DNA of 64,000 bases from Thiohalocapsa sp. PB-PSB1. Lineage in GTDB: Bacteria > Pseudomonadota > Gammaproteobacteria > Chromatiales > Chromatiaceae. The DNA is taken from the NCBI GenBank assembly GCA_016745215.1, contig CP050890.1:7209001-7273000 (forward strand). The letters run 5' to 3'. The notes beneath the pieces are model-generated. The model worked only from the letters and a program-made list of their open reading frames with translations. It was not told where the DNA came from and did no database searches. Positions 8,625 through 18,197 of this stretch are shown piece by piece. The position numbers and the translations under genes were made by a program. Position 1 is the stretch's first letter. Each line of letters begins with the position of its first letter.

Positions 8625-9983
8625 TTATAACGGATTCTGTTGATGGCCTCTCAAGCCGTTCATGGAGCCTGAAGCAAGCAGGTTTTCCAACCAATTATCG
8701 GCGTAGCGTTTCCCGTTGAGCCGTTCGGCCGGGCACGCTTGGCCATGCTGTTTGCGAACCGTCATTGGCGAGGAAGGGCAAAAGTTCCAGAGCAACGCCA
8801 AAGCGCGTACCCGCAGTTCGGCCGAAGCCAGGGTGCCGTGGAAATAGTGCGATTTGAAGCAGGCCCGATCAAGGAAGCGCATCAATCGATCCACCAGGTT
8901 GCTGGTGCGATGCGCTCGGGGATGCTCGTCACTCCTGCTGAAGCGTTTGCGCTTTTCGCATAGATCCAGGGTATGGGACTTCATGGGCGAATCCGGTAAC
9001 GTTCGCTCGGCCCATTCGCGCAGTCGGCGCAGGCGTTGCGCAAAACTGGCCTTTCCCTCGGCGCGATAGGCTTCCCAAACACGTCGGCTGACCTCCTTGA
9101 AGTATTCGCCCAGCGCTTTGGTTGCCCGGTCGCGGATTTTCAGGAAGGCGTGTAGGAAACACAGGATGACGGCGATGTTGGGAAACAGGCGCTTCCATGC
9201 GCCTTGGGTGGCGGCCCAACCGTCGGTATTAACCGTCTCGGGGGCATAGCCCGGGTCCACATCCCGCGCTTCTTCGGCAAACACGCCATACGCGCGATGC
9301 AATCCGGCCTCCAAGGCCGAGTCGACGACCGAAGCCCCGAGGATGCATCCGTCGGCGGCTGTCGTGGCGATGGAGATCTTGTCTCCCTGCAAACGGCTCT
9401 GCTTTTCGTCGACGACCAAATCTTGCGCCAAGCGCTCCGCCGCCTTGACGGTCGTACCGACCACACTAAAGCGTCCAAGCCCTTGCTCAAGCCGATACCA
9501 CTACATGGCATTGCGCCCGAACACATGGGCCAGTGCCCAGCAAGGCACATGAAAACGCCGCAAAAACAATGCCTTCTCAACCTCTTCCGTGCGCCCTGTC
9601 ATGTACGGCGTCACGCACGTCGGGGCAACGGTATACACCACCGCGCCGGCTACCAGCCGCACCCGCTGACAGCGTATCCCTTGTTTGCTCGAACTCGGCG
9701 TCTTGCCGCACAACAGGTAGCCTTCCTCCCAACCCGCAGGAAACAGTTCCGGATGCTGCCGATACAGCTCATCGAGTTGCATTCGGCAATAGGCGTTATC
9801 GCTCAGGAAGCGTTCGTAGGCGTCCTTCACCAGCGGTAATCGGATGGTTCGGTATCCTCTTTTGGGAGAACCAGGTACAGTATTCATGCTGTCTCCGGAT
9901 AGCGAGATGTCGAGTTCGTTATTGTAACCTTCAGCATCGCTTAGTCGGAAACAGTCTTCCAGGGCATTTCGCCAGCTCGTCAA
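8625..9983 (-). pseudogene. DDE-type transposase with one in-frame stop, family uncertain
   Basis: The minus-strand frame from 9983 reads SPKRGYRTIRLPLVKDAYER and WALAHVFGRNAM, then TAG (9501-9503). It continues in the same frame with WYRLEQGLGRFSVVGTTVK, DKISIATTAADG, NTDGWAATQGAWKRLFP, CFLHAFLKIRDR and HRTSNLVDRLMRFLDR. The pattern (NTDGW, CFLHxxLKIRDR, RTSNxxDR) is that of a complete transposase of about 450 residues broken by a single nonsense codon. The perfect ends of the host IS imply the mutation is recent. The true start may be the Met of MNTVPGSPKRGYRT. Confidence 0.8.
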
Positions 9984-9998
9984 CAGAATCCGTTATAA
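8625..9998 (-). mobile_element. Insertion sequence, 1374 bp, perfect 19-bp terminal inverted repeats
   Basis: TTATAACGGATTCTGTTGA at 8625-8643 is the exact reverse complement of 9980-9998. One transposase gene fills the element on the minus strand, and its stop codon lies inside the left inverted repeat. I see no target duplication. The family is not certain to me. Confidence 0.9.
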
Positions 9999-10053
9999 CC
10001 AGCAAGGTTGGGATGAGGAACGAATCCCAACGTCACCGCCGTTCCCGTCGGCT

Positions 10054-11795
10054 CGTAGGAGCCCGCTTGCGGGCGACGCGTTGGATTTCAACGCAGAGGC
10101 GCAGAGGGCGCAGAGGGCGCAGAGGGGCCATGGTGGATGCAGCTCTCTTCTCTGCGTCCTCTGCGTCTCTGCGGTGAATCGAAGGTCGCTCGGGGAGATG
10201 CGGCGCTTGCGTGCGGTCCGCTGGGTCGCCCGCAAGCGGGCTCCTACGTCGTCAGCACCCGTTGGCTCGTAGGAGCCCGCTTGCGGGCGACGTGTTGGAT
10301 TTCACCGCAGAGGCGCAGAGGGCGCAGAGGGGCCATGGCGGATGCAGCCTCTTCTCTGCGTTCTCTGCATCTCTGCGGTGAATTGAAGGTCGCTCGGGGA
10401 GATGCCGCGCTTACGTGCGGTCCGCTGGGTCGCTCGCAAGCGGGCTCCTACGTCGTTAGCACCCGTTGGCTCGTAGGAGCCCGCTTGCGGGCGACGCGTT
10501 GGATTTTAACGCAGAGGCGCAGAGGGCGCAGAGGGGTCATGGCGGATGCAGCCTCTTCTCTGCGTTCTTTGCGCCTCTGCGGTGAATCAAAGGTCGCTCG
10601 GGGGAGGTGCCGCGCTCGCGTGCAGTCCGCTGAGTCGCCCGCAAGCGGGCTCCTACGTCGTTAGCACCCGTCGGCTCGTAGGAGCCCGCTTGCGGGCGAC
10701 GTGTTGGATTTTAACGCAGAGGCGCAGAGGGGCCATGGCGGATGCAGCCTCTTCTCTGCGTTCTCTGCATCTCTGCGGTGAATTGAAGGTCGCTCGGGGG
10801 AGATGCGGCGCTTGCGGACGGTCCGCTGGGTCGCCCGCAAGCGGGCTCCTACGTCGTCAGCACCCGTTGGCTCGTAGGAGCCCGCTTGCGGGCGACGCGT
10901 TGGAGTTCACCGCAGAGGGCGCAGAGGGGCCAAGGTGGATGCAGCCTCTTCTCTGCGTTCTCTGCGTCTCTGCGGTGAATCAAAGGTCGCTCGGGGAGAT
11001 GCGGCGCTTACGTGCGGTCCGCTGGGTCGCCCGCAAGCGGGCTCCTACGTCGTCAGCACCCGTTGGCTCGTAGGAGCCCGCTTGCGGGCGACGCGTTGGA
11101 TTTAACGCAGAGGCGCAGAGGGCGCAGAGGGGCCAAGGTGGATGCAGCCTCTTCTCTGCGTTCTCTGCATCTCTGCGGTGAATCGAAGGTCGCTCGGGGG
11201 AGATGCGGCGCTTGCGTGCAGTCCGCTGAGTCGCCCGCAAGCGGGCTCCTACGTCGTTAGCACCCGTTGGCTTGTAGGAGCCCGCTTGCGGGCGACGCGT
11301 TGGATTTCACCGCAGAGACGCAGAGTGCGCAGAGGGGCCATGGCGGATGCAGCCTCTTCTCTGCGTTCTCTGCATCTCTGCGGTGAATCGAAGGTCGCTC
11401 GGGGAGATGCCGCGCTTACGTGCAGTCCGCTGGGTCGCCCGCAAGCGGGCTCCTACGTCGTTAGCACCCGTCGGCTCGTAGGAGCCCGCTTGCGGGCGAC
11501 GTGTTGGATTTTAACGCAGAGGCGCAGAGGGGCCATGGCGGATGCAGCCTCTTCTCTGCGTTCTCTGCGTCTCTGCGGTGAATCAAAGGTCGCTCGGGGG
11601 AGGTGCCGCGCTTGCGTGCAGTCCGCTGAGTCGCCCGCAAGCGGGCTCCTACGTCGTTAGCACCCGTCGGCTCGTAGGAGCCCGCTTGCGGGCGACGTGT
11701 TGGATTTTAACGCAGAGGCGCAGAGGGCGCAGAGGGGCCAAGGTGGATGCAGCCTCTTCTCTGCGTTCTCTGCGTCCTCTACGGTAAATCAAACC
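10054..11795. repeat. REP/BIME-like array 1 (nine units of about 195-214 bp)
   Basis: Nine near-identical units start at about 10054, 10268, 10472, 10677, 10873, 11069, 11272, 11476 and 11671. Each opens with the palindrome GTAGGAGCCCGCTTGCGGGC and later has its inverse GCCCGCAAGCGGGCTCCTAC. Between them sits a second inverted pair, CGCAGAGGCGCAGAGGGCGC and TTCTCTGCGT.CTCTGCGGTG. Each unit can thus fold into nested hairpins. The units alternate orientation of the REP palindrome, as in BIMEs. The Arg-rich open frames inside are by-products. No RAYT (REP-associated transposase) gene is present in the window. Confidence 0.93.
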
Positions 11796-11826
11796 GCGCC
11801 TCGGCACCAGCCATCCCGCGACCCTG

Positions 11827-12234
11827 CTACTCCGCCTCCTTGTCCGCAGCCTGCCCGCCGGCTGCCAGCGCGAGCAGATGGTCCGGGTCCAGGTCCGCCA
11901 GCGGGATCTCGCCGTCGACGCTGATGGTCAACACCTCGACGCGGCGCTCGATGCGCAGCCGACCGGCGGTGGCGATCAGCGCCTGCGCCTTGGAACGCTT
12001 GCCCAGCCGATCGGCAATGCCCATGGCCGCGAACACTGCGCCAGGAATGGACAGCGCGAGACCGACACCGGCGACCACCAGCGTCGGGTCGGTTTTCCGG
12101 GGCACCTCGGGGGCATGTACCCCGGCATCGCCGGGGGTTGTCCGGGGCAGGCTCCGCAGATCGAGGGCCGCGGCCAATTCAGCGGCGGCGGCCTCGGCGT
12201 CGGCGCCGGTCAGGGTCAGCAGGAGATCGGTCAT
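11827..12234 (-). CDS. Small membrane protein encoded with the CHAT-STAND-TPR gene
   Basis: From the ATG at 12234 the product is 135 residues. It starts TDLLLTLTGADAEAAAAELA (an amphipathic Ala-rich helix), has one hydrophobic segment (TLVVAGVGLALSIPGAVFAA) and ends with an acidic tail. A stretch after the membrane span (RRVEVLTISVDGEIPLADLD) looks like a short beta-hairpin. It begins 43 bp after the stop of the CHAT gene on the same strand, so it is probably in the same operon. I do not recognise a named family. Its position suggests a membrane partner, substrate or effector of the large protein, which is inference only. Confidence 0.65.
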   Translation of the reverse strand: MTDLLLTLTGADAEAAAAELAAALDLRSLPRTTPGDAGVHAPEVPRKTDPTLVVAGVGLALSIPGAVFAAMGIADRLGKRSKAQALIATAGRLRIERRVEVLTISVDGEIPLADLDPDHLLALAAGGQAADKEAE

Positions 12235-12277
12235 GAGTCTAGGCTCCAGGGGTTGGATCATCATCGGCGCCGGAATT

Positions 12278-15200
12278 TCAGGGCAAGGCGTCGGTGCCCG
12301 AGCAGTCCATGCCCGCCTGTTGCAGGATCTGCTCGATCTGATCCGCCTCCGGCAGGCGCAGACGGCGTGCGTCGGCCAGGGCGACACAGAGCAGCTGGTT
12401 GGCCTGCGTCCGGTCGGTTTGGTCCTTGGTCTGGTTCATGCGCATTAGCAATGCGACGGCGATGTTGGCGCGGCAGACCAGGAGATCGCGCACAGCGCCG
12501 AGCCGCTGAAAGACCGGGAGTTGTTCCTCGGTGCGGATGCGCAGCGCCTCATCGAGCTGTCCGCGGGCCATCAGGAGATCGGCGATCTTGCCCTGGGTGA
12601 CGGCCATCTCGCGCACAGCGCCGAGCCGCTGAAAGACCGGGAGTTCTTCCTCGGTGCGGATGCGCAGCGCCTCATCGAGCTGTCCGCGGTCCATCAGGAT
12701 ATCGGCGATCTTGCTCTGGGTGACGGCCATCTCGCGCACATCACCGAGCCGCTGAAAGACCGGGAGTTCTTCCTCGGTGCGGATGCGCAGCGCCTCATCG
12801 AGCTGTCCGCGGGCCATCAGGAGATCGGCGATCTGGCCCTGGGTGACGGCCATCTCGCGCACAGCGCCGAGCCGCTGAAAGACCGGGAGTTGTTCCTCGG
12901 TGCGGATGCGCAGCGCCTCATCGAGCTGTCCGCGGGCCATCAGGAGATCGGCGATATCGCCCTGGGTGACGGCCATCTCGCGCACAGCGCCGAGCCGCTG
13001 ATAGACCGGGAGTTGTTCCTCGGTGCGGATGCGCAGCGCCTCATCGAGCTGTCCGCGGGCCATCAGGATATCGGCGATCTGGCCCTGGGTGACGGCCATC
13101 TCGCGCACAGCGCCGAGCCGCTGAAAGACCGGGAGTTGTTCCTCGGTGCGGATGCGCAGCGCCTCATCGAGCTGTCCGCGGGCCATCAGGAGATCGGCGA
13201 TCTGGCCCTGGGTGACGGCCATCTCGCGCACAGCGCCGAGCCGCTGAAAGACCGGGAGTTCTTCCTCGGTGCGGATGCGCAGCGCCTCATCGAGCTGTCC
13301 GCGGGCCATCAGGATATCGGCGATCCGGCCCTGGGTGACGGCCATATCGCGCACAGCGCCGAGCCGCTGAAAGACCGGGAGTTGTTCCTCGGTGCGGATG
13401 CGCAGCGCCTCATCGAGCTGTCCGCGGGCCATCAGGAGATCGGCGATCTGGCCCTGGGTGACGGCCATCTCGCGCACATCGCCGAGCCGCTGAAAGACCG
13501 GGAGTTCTTCCTCGGTGCGGATGCGCAGCGCCTCATCGAGCTGTCCGCGGGCCATCAGGAGATCGGCGATCTTGCCGGAAAGTACGGCGACCCCTTGCGC
13601 ATGATCGTTCAGCTGCGCCAGGTCGAGCCCCTCCTCGAACGCGGCCATGGCGCCGTTCAGGTCGCCTTTTCGATGCAGACGCTCGCCGCGCTGCTGGGCG
13701 ATCTGGAGGGTGCCGACCCAATCTTCATCGCCATCGGGGTCGCCACCGGGATCGGCATCGGCCAGGATTGCATCGGCCTCGTCGACATGGCCGGCGTCTG
13801 CCAATACCCGTACCGCAGCGGCGCTGAATCTGCGGGTGGGTGGGCGGGCGGCGCGTTGTAATAGAGCGTTCACTTGCCGGGCCAGCTGGGCGGCATCCTG
13901 GTAGCTGTCGCGCGCCAGCGCCCCGATTGCATTGGCGCCCTGGTGCTGGGCGACGGTCTCGGCGACGGTGCGTGCGTGTTCCACGACGGCCATCTGATCA
14001 GCTGCCGGCTCAACTGCCGGCTCAGCCGCCGGTCCGGCCACCAGCACTGCGAGCCGGCACAGTGCCAGGTCGACGTCGTCGGGCCATGAGCCGTCGGCGG
14101 TCCAGGCACTGTGCAGCGGCGCCAGGGTCAAGGCGGCGACCGTCTGCCGCTCGGCCTCGGTCAGCGATGATAGCCGTCCGGCGGCCAGCGGGTTGACGCG
14201 CCGGGATGGCCTGGCCGGATCATTCAGGCTGCGCACCGGGGCGAGTCCGGGTTCCAGCAGGCCCAGGGCCGCGAGATGCTCCGGGTCGCCGCCGAGCTGC
14301 TCGGCGATGGCCTGGATCACCTGGAACGGCAGCGGCTGTTCGACCAAGGTCAATGCCCGCACCAATTCCTGCCCCGAATCGCCGGCCAAGGCCAAGAGTT
14401 TGTCCACGGCGATCTGTTCCAGCAGGGTCCGCAGTCGCTCGTCGGTCGGCAATGGGCCGCCGGTCAGATGGGTTTCCATGTCGCGCAACGCGGCCTCGGC
14501 GGCGGCCAGCGGTACATTGGGGTTCAATACCAGGCCGGCGCCGATCAGGTCCATCAGGCCCGGGTTGCCGCGGGCGGCGCGTTTGGCGCCTTCCAGCAGG
14601 GCTTCGCGCTCGGCCAGGTCCGTGAAACGCCCAGGGCGTTCGCTGGCGCTTTGCTCGGCGGCGCCGCGCTGGCGCAACAGCAATTTGTCTTGCTCGGTTG
14701 GCCGAAAGCTGCCCAATGCGATGGGATGCAGCCGGGTGGCCGGGTCGTCGCCGGCGCCAGAAGCCGGTACTGAAGCCAGACCAGAAGCCAAACTGGCAGG
14801 GCTGCTGGACAGGGTGAATGGATAGCGGCTGGTGATCAGCAAGCGGCTGTCGCTGCGGGTCGGCTCGAACACCTCGAGCAACAAGCGCACCAGCCCGGCA
14901 TGCTTGGCATCCACCGGCCGCGGCGCGGCACCATCCACCAGCAGCTGCTCGAAATCGTCCAGCACCAGCAGCAGCGGTTTGCCGGCGTCGGTGCGCTGCT
15001 GGCAAGGGCCACCGAGCAGGTTCAGCAGCAGTTGCCGGAATGCAGGCAGGGCCGCGGCGTCGCCCTCGGGCAAGGCCTGCTGTACGGCAGCGGACTGTTG
15101 CGCCAGCAACTGCGCCGCCGCGGGCTGATCTTCCAGTGTTCGGGTGAGCCGTTCCAGCAGCAGCGCGATGCCGAAACGGCCATGCACGACGGCCACCGAG

Positions 15201-16606
15201 CGCTGGTCGCGCAGGCGATTGACGATGCGCGCCGCGAGGCTGGATTTGCCCAGCCGGCCCATGCCGGTGATCAGCACGCCGATGGAATCGGCACCGGACA
15301 GGGCCGCGAGGGCGCGCTGCAATTCCCGGCGACGGCCGACGAAGTAGCCGTGGGCGGCCACCGGCACGTCTTTGGCCAGCAGGTCCTTTTGCATATAGTT
15401 CGCGGGCAATAAGGAGCGCTTGCGCCGGCCTTGCACGAAGGGCTGTTCGGCCTCGCCCCGATCGCCGAGCCACAGCCGCGCCAGATGCCAGTCGGGCCAG
15501 GGTCCTCCCTGGGCTTCATCCAGCAATGCGGCACGCGCGGCGGCCACCGCGAGCGCCAGGCCTGTCTGCTCTGCCAGGCTGCGATACAGGGTCGCGGCGA
15601 ATCGGGTCGCGGCCTGGTCGGCCACGGAGCCATCCCAGCCGAGCACGGCCGGGAGTCCGGCGCGCAGCAGAGCGGTGGCCAGGGAGTGCACCGGCGCCGC
15701 CGCGGTTGCCGATGCGCCTTGGGCTCCAGCGGCGCTGGCATCCGGCGCTTTGTGCTCCGGTGCCGGGGGAAGCTCGCCGGCAGGCCGCGGCGCCGACGCC
15801 GAGTCGGCAGTCGGTGCATGGGCGCTCAGACAGGCGGACAGGAACAGCAGGCGCAGGGCGCGCGGTTGCAAGGCGCGTAATAGAGTGGGCGCGTCGGTGG
15901 GGCTGGAGCCGAAGGCGCCGTCCTCGAGCATCAGCACCGGGCGCTCCGGCTGGTTTTGGTTTTCCCGCCAGGCCGAATGGCCATGGCAGGAAAGATGCAG
16001 CACCGGCAGATCGCCGCTGTCGCGCAGGGTTTGCCCCAGGGTGCTGGCCGCGCCGCTCTCTTCCACCACCAGATCCAGCGCGGTGCTGCCGACGGCGGTG
16101 AGGATGGCTTGTTCCTCGGCCTCGAAGTCCAGCTCCGGCTGATCCGCCGGCGATGCGGCCATGAAGCAGAGCCCGAGCCGGTAGTCGTCCGGCGCCAGCG
16201 GTGTGCGCCGCGGTCCGAGTCGCCGGTAGGGGGCGAAGCTCAGCAAGGGTTCGGCGGCCAGATGTCCGTGTTGATCGGCCAACATTTCCCAGGGCGCATG
16301 CAATACCGCCCATTCCGCTGCCGAGGGTTCGCGGCTCGGGCAATGGACCTCGAACAGCAGCGGCGCGCCAGCTTGCTCGATGGCGCGCGCGAGGCGGGCA
16401 TCGGCGGCATCCATCCAGCGGTACAGTCTGTGGCCGAGTTGCAATGCATGTTTCCGATCGGCGCGGCGTTCCAGGCGGCGATAGGCTTCGGCGATTTGGT
16501 GCAGCAGCGTCACGGCCGTTTCGTCCAATGGCATGGGAGCCGCCAAGGGAGTGGATGCGACCCGCAGGCTGATGCTGTCGTTCTGGATGAGTAGGCAGAT
16601 GGACAA
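12278..16606 (-). CDS. CHAT protease - STAND/NACHT-like ATPase - TPR protein
   Basis: The 1442-residue cytoplasmic protein starts at a TTG (16606); a perfect AGGAGG seven bases upstream (minus strand, 16612-16617) decides the start. Residues ~80-390 form a CHAT caspase-like domain with the dyad His208 (HLSCHGH) and Cys259 (LFLSACLSA). Residues ~415-700 form a P-loop ATPase with Walker A GMGRLGKSS (448-456), Walker B LLLVLDDFEQLL (~545-556) and LLITSRYPF. Residues ~960-1440 are TPRs, including nine almost identical 41-residue units (~1011-1379). This is the architecture of NLR-like signal-transduction proteases: TPR sensor, ATPase switch, protease effector. The family includes regulated cell-death and anti-phage proteins. 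The neighbours are a small membrane-protein gene and REP arrays on both sides. Trigger and substrate are unknown. Confidence 0.9.
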   Translation of the reverse strand: MSICLLIQNDSISLRVASTPLAAPMPLDETAVTLLHQIAEAYRRLERRADRKHALQLGHRLYRWMDAADARLARAIEQAGAPLLFEVHCPSREPSAAEWAVLHAPWEMLADQHGHLAAEPLLSFAPYRRLGPRRTPLAPDDYRLGLCFMAASPADQPELDFEAEEQAILTAVGSTALDLVVEESGAASTLGQTLRDSGDLPVLHLSCHGHSAWRENQNQPERPVLMLEDGAFGSSPTDAPTLLRALQPRALRLLFLSACLSAHAPTADSASAPRPAGELPPAPEHKAPDASAAGAQGASATAAAPVHSLATALLRAGLPAVLGWDGSVADQAATRFAATLYRSLAEQTGLALAVAAARAALLDEAQGGPWPDWHLARLWLGDRGEAEQPFVQGRRKRSLLPANYMQKDLLAKDVPVAAHGYFVGRRRELQRALAALSGADSIGVLITGMGRLGKSSLAARIVNRLRDQRSVAVVHGRFGIALLLERLTRTLEDQPAAAQLLAQQSAAVQQALPEGDAAALPAFRQLLLNLLGGPCQQRTDAGKPLLLVLDDFEQLLVDGAAPRPVDAKHAGLVRLLLEVFEPTRSDSRLLITSRYPFTLSSSPASLASGLASVPASGAGDDPATRLHPIALGSFRPTEQDKLLLRQRGAAEQSASERPGRFTDLAEREALLEGAKRAARGNPGLMDLIGAGLVLNPNVPLAAAEAALRDMETHLTGGPLPTDERLRTLLEQIAVDKLLALAGDSGQELVRALTLVEQPLPFQVIQAIAEQLGGDPEHLAALGLLEPGLAPVRSLNDPARPSRRVNPLAAGRLSSLTEAERQTVAALTLAPLHSAWTADGSWPDDVDLALCRLAVLVAGPAAEPAVEPAADQMAVVEHARTVAETVAQHQGANAIGALARDSYQDAAQLARQVNALLQRAARPPTRRFSAAAVRVLADAGHVDEADAILADADPGGDPDGDEDWVGTLQIAQQRGERLHRKGDLNGAMAAFEEGLDLAQLNDHAQGVAVLSGKIADLLMARGQLDEALRIRTEEELPVFQRLGDVREMAVTQGQIADLLMARGQLDEALRIRTEEQLPVFQRLGAVRDMAVTQGRIADILMARGQLDEALRIRTEEELPVFQRLGAVREMAVTQGQIADLLMARGQLDEALRIRTEEQLPVFQRLGAVREMAVTQGQIADILMARGQLDEALRIRTEEQLPVYQRLGAVREMAVTQGDIADLLMARGQLDEALRIRTEEQLPVFQRLGAVREMAVTQGQIADLLMARGQLDEALRIRTEEELPVFQRLGDVREMAVTQSKIADILMDRGQLDEALRIRTEEELPVFQRLGAVREMAVTQGKIADLLMARGQLDEALRIRTEEQLPVFQRLGAVRDLLVCRANIAVALLMRMNQTKDQTDRTQANQLLCVALADARRLRLPEADQIEQILQQAGMDCSGTDALP
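12470..13576 (-). repeat. Nine tandem 123-bp coding repeats (TPR units)
   Basis: Nine 123-bp units encode 41-residue TPR-like repeats (IADLLMARGQLDEALRIRTE, then ELPVFQRLG.VREMAVTQ). They differ at only a few positions, for example Q/E before LPVF and D/A after RLG. Such near-identity at DNA level implies recent expansion or gene conversion, so copy number probably varies between strains. Confidence 0.93.
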
Positions 16607-16764
16607 GGCGACCTCCTGTTGCGTGGGCGCCGCAGCCGACTTGTCGGCGCGGGTTTGGTTGCTGTGGCAAGGTTACCGCATTGCAGGCCGGGTGGATAGG
16701 TTTGGGATTGCGGTGCTGGCCGATTGGGTTAGGCGCCGGTCTGGGCGGTGTTGCCTTCGGAGAG

Positions 16765-18108
16765 GGTCGCTCGGGGGAGATGCCGCGCTTACGTGCAGTC
16801 CGCTGGGTCGCCCGCAAGCGGGCTCCTACGTCGTTAGCACCCGTTGGCTCGTAGGAGCCCGCTTGCGGGCGACGTGTTGGATTTTACCGCTGAGGCGCAG
16901 AGGGCGCAGAGGGGCCATGGCGGATGCAGCCCTCTTCTCTGCGTTCTCTGCGTCTCTGCGGTGAATCGAAGGTCGCTCGGGGGAGGTGCCGCGCTCGCGT
17001 GCAGTCCGCTGAGTCGCCCGCAAGCGGGCTCCTACGTCGTTAGCACCCGTTGGCTCGTAGGAGCCCGCTTGCGGGCGACGCGTTGGATTTTACCGCTGAG
17101 GCGCAGAGGGCGCAGAGGGGCCGTGGTGGATGCAGCCTCTTCTCTGCGTTCTCTGCGTCTCTGCGGTGAATTGAAGGTCGCTCGGGGGAGGTGCCGCGCT
17201 CGCGTGCAGTCCGCTGGGTCGCCCGCAAGCGGGCTCCTACGTCGTTAGCACCCGTCGGCTCGTAGGAGCCCGCTTGCGGGCGACGCGTTGGATTTTGACG
17301 CAGAGACGCAGAGGGCGCAGAGGGGCCGTGGTGGATGCAGCCTTCTTCTCTGCGTTCTCTGCGTCTCTGCGGTGAATCGAAGGTCGCTCGGGGGAGGTGC
17401 CGCGCTTGCGTGCAGTCCGCTGGGTCGCCCGCAAGCGGGCTCCTACGTCGTTAGCACCCGTTGGCTCGTAGGAGCCCGCTTGCGGGCGACGTGTTGGATT
17501 TTAACGCAGAGACGCAGAGGGCGCAGAGGGGCCGTGGTGGATGCAGCCTCTTCTCTGCGTTCTCTGCGTCTCTGCGGTGAATCGAAGGTCGCTCGGGGGA
17601 GGTGCCGCGCTCGCGTGCAGTCCGCTGGGTCGCCCGCAAGCGGGCTCCTACGTTGTTAGCACCCGTTGGTTCGTAGGAGCCCGCTTGCGGGCGACGCGTT
17701 GGATTTTACCGCTGAGGCGCAGAGGGCGCAGAGGGGTCATGGCGGATGCAGCCTTCTTCTCTGCGTTCTCTGCGTCTCTGCGGTGAATCGAAGGTCGCTC
17801 GGGGGAGGTGCCGCGCTCGCGTGCAGTCCGCTGAGTCGCCCGCAAGCGGGCTCCTACGTCATTAGTACCCGTTGGTTCGTAGGAGCCCGCTTGCGGGCGA
17901 CGTGTTGGATTTTAACGCAGAGACGCAGAGGGCGCAGAGGGGCCGTGGCGGATGCAGCCTCTTCTCTGCGTTCTTTGCGTCTCTGCGGTGAATCGAAGGT
18001 CGCTCGGGGGAGGTGCCGCGCTCGCGTGCAGTCCGCTGGGTCGCCCGCAAGCGGGCTCCTACGTCGTTAGTCCGCTGGGTCGCCCGCAAGCGGGCTTCTA
18101 CGTCGTTA
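16765..18108. repeat. REP/BIME-like array 2 (six full units plus partial ends)
   Basis: The units are the same as in the array at 10054-11795, with REP palindromes starting near 16850, 17056, 17260, 17467, 17672 and 17878. A partial unit leads in (16765) and a truncated REP pair ends it (18068-18108). Together the two arrays bracket the CHAT operon. All open frames inside are explained by the repeat. Confidence 0.92.
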
Positions 18109-18197
18109 GTAGCGGTTCATGAATAACCTGTACAAGGCTATCCAAACATCGGCGGAGTGCAATCGGGGTCGGGGTCGCTATCGGAATCGGAATCGAG
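18109..18197 (-). repeat. Repeat R, interrupted copy, first half
   Basis: This is the reverse complement of 47686-47885: GTAGCGGTTCATGAATAACC, then GCCGATGT-type sequence and the TCGGAATCGGAATCGAG hexamer run. The other half is at 20077-20166 on the far side of the IS1634-type element. Confidence 0.85.

Noticed and set aside
12521..13861. Long plus-strand frame (446 codons) opposite the TPR repeats
   Set aside because: It is the antisense shadow of the 123-bp coding repeats, which keep any open frame open. The minus strand has the CHAT/ATPase/TPR domains and a perfect ribosome binding site.
10081..18089. Many Arg/Ser-rich open frames of 60-175 codons within the arrays
   Set aside because: They arise in several frames on both strands from the repeat unit itself and lack start signals or conserved domains.
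10054..18108. CRISPR array
   Set aside because: The units are homogeneous across their entire length with no unique spacers, are ~205 bp long and contain nested palindromes. No cas genes are seen. They are REP/BIME-type arrays.
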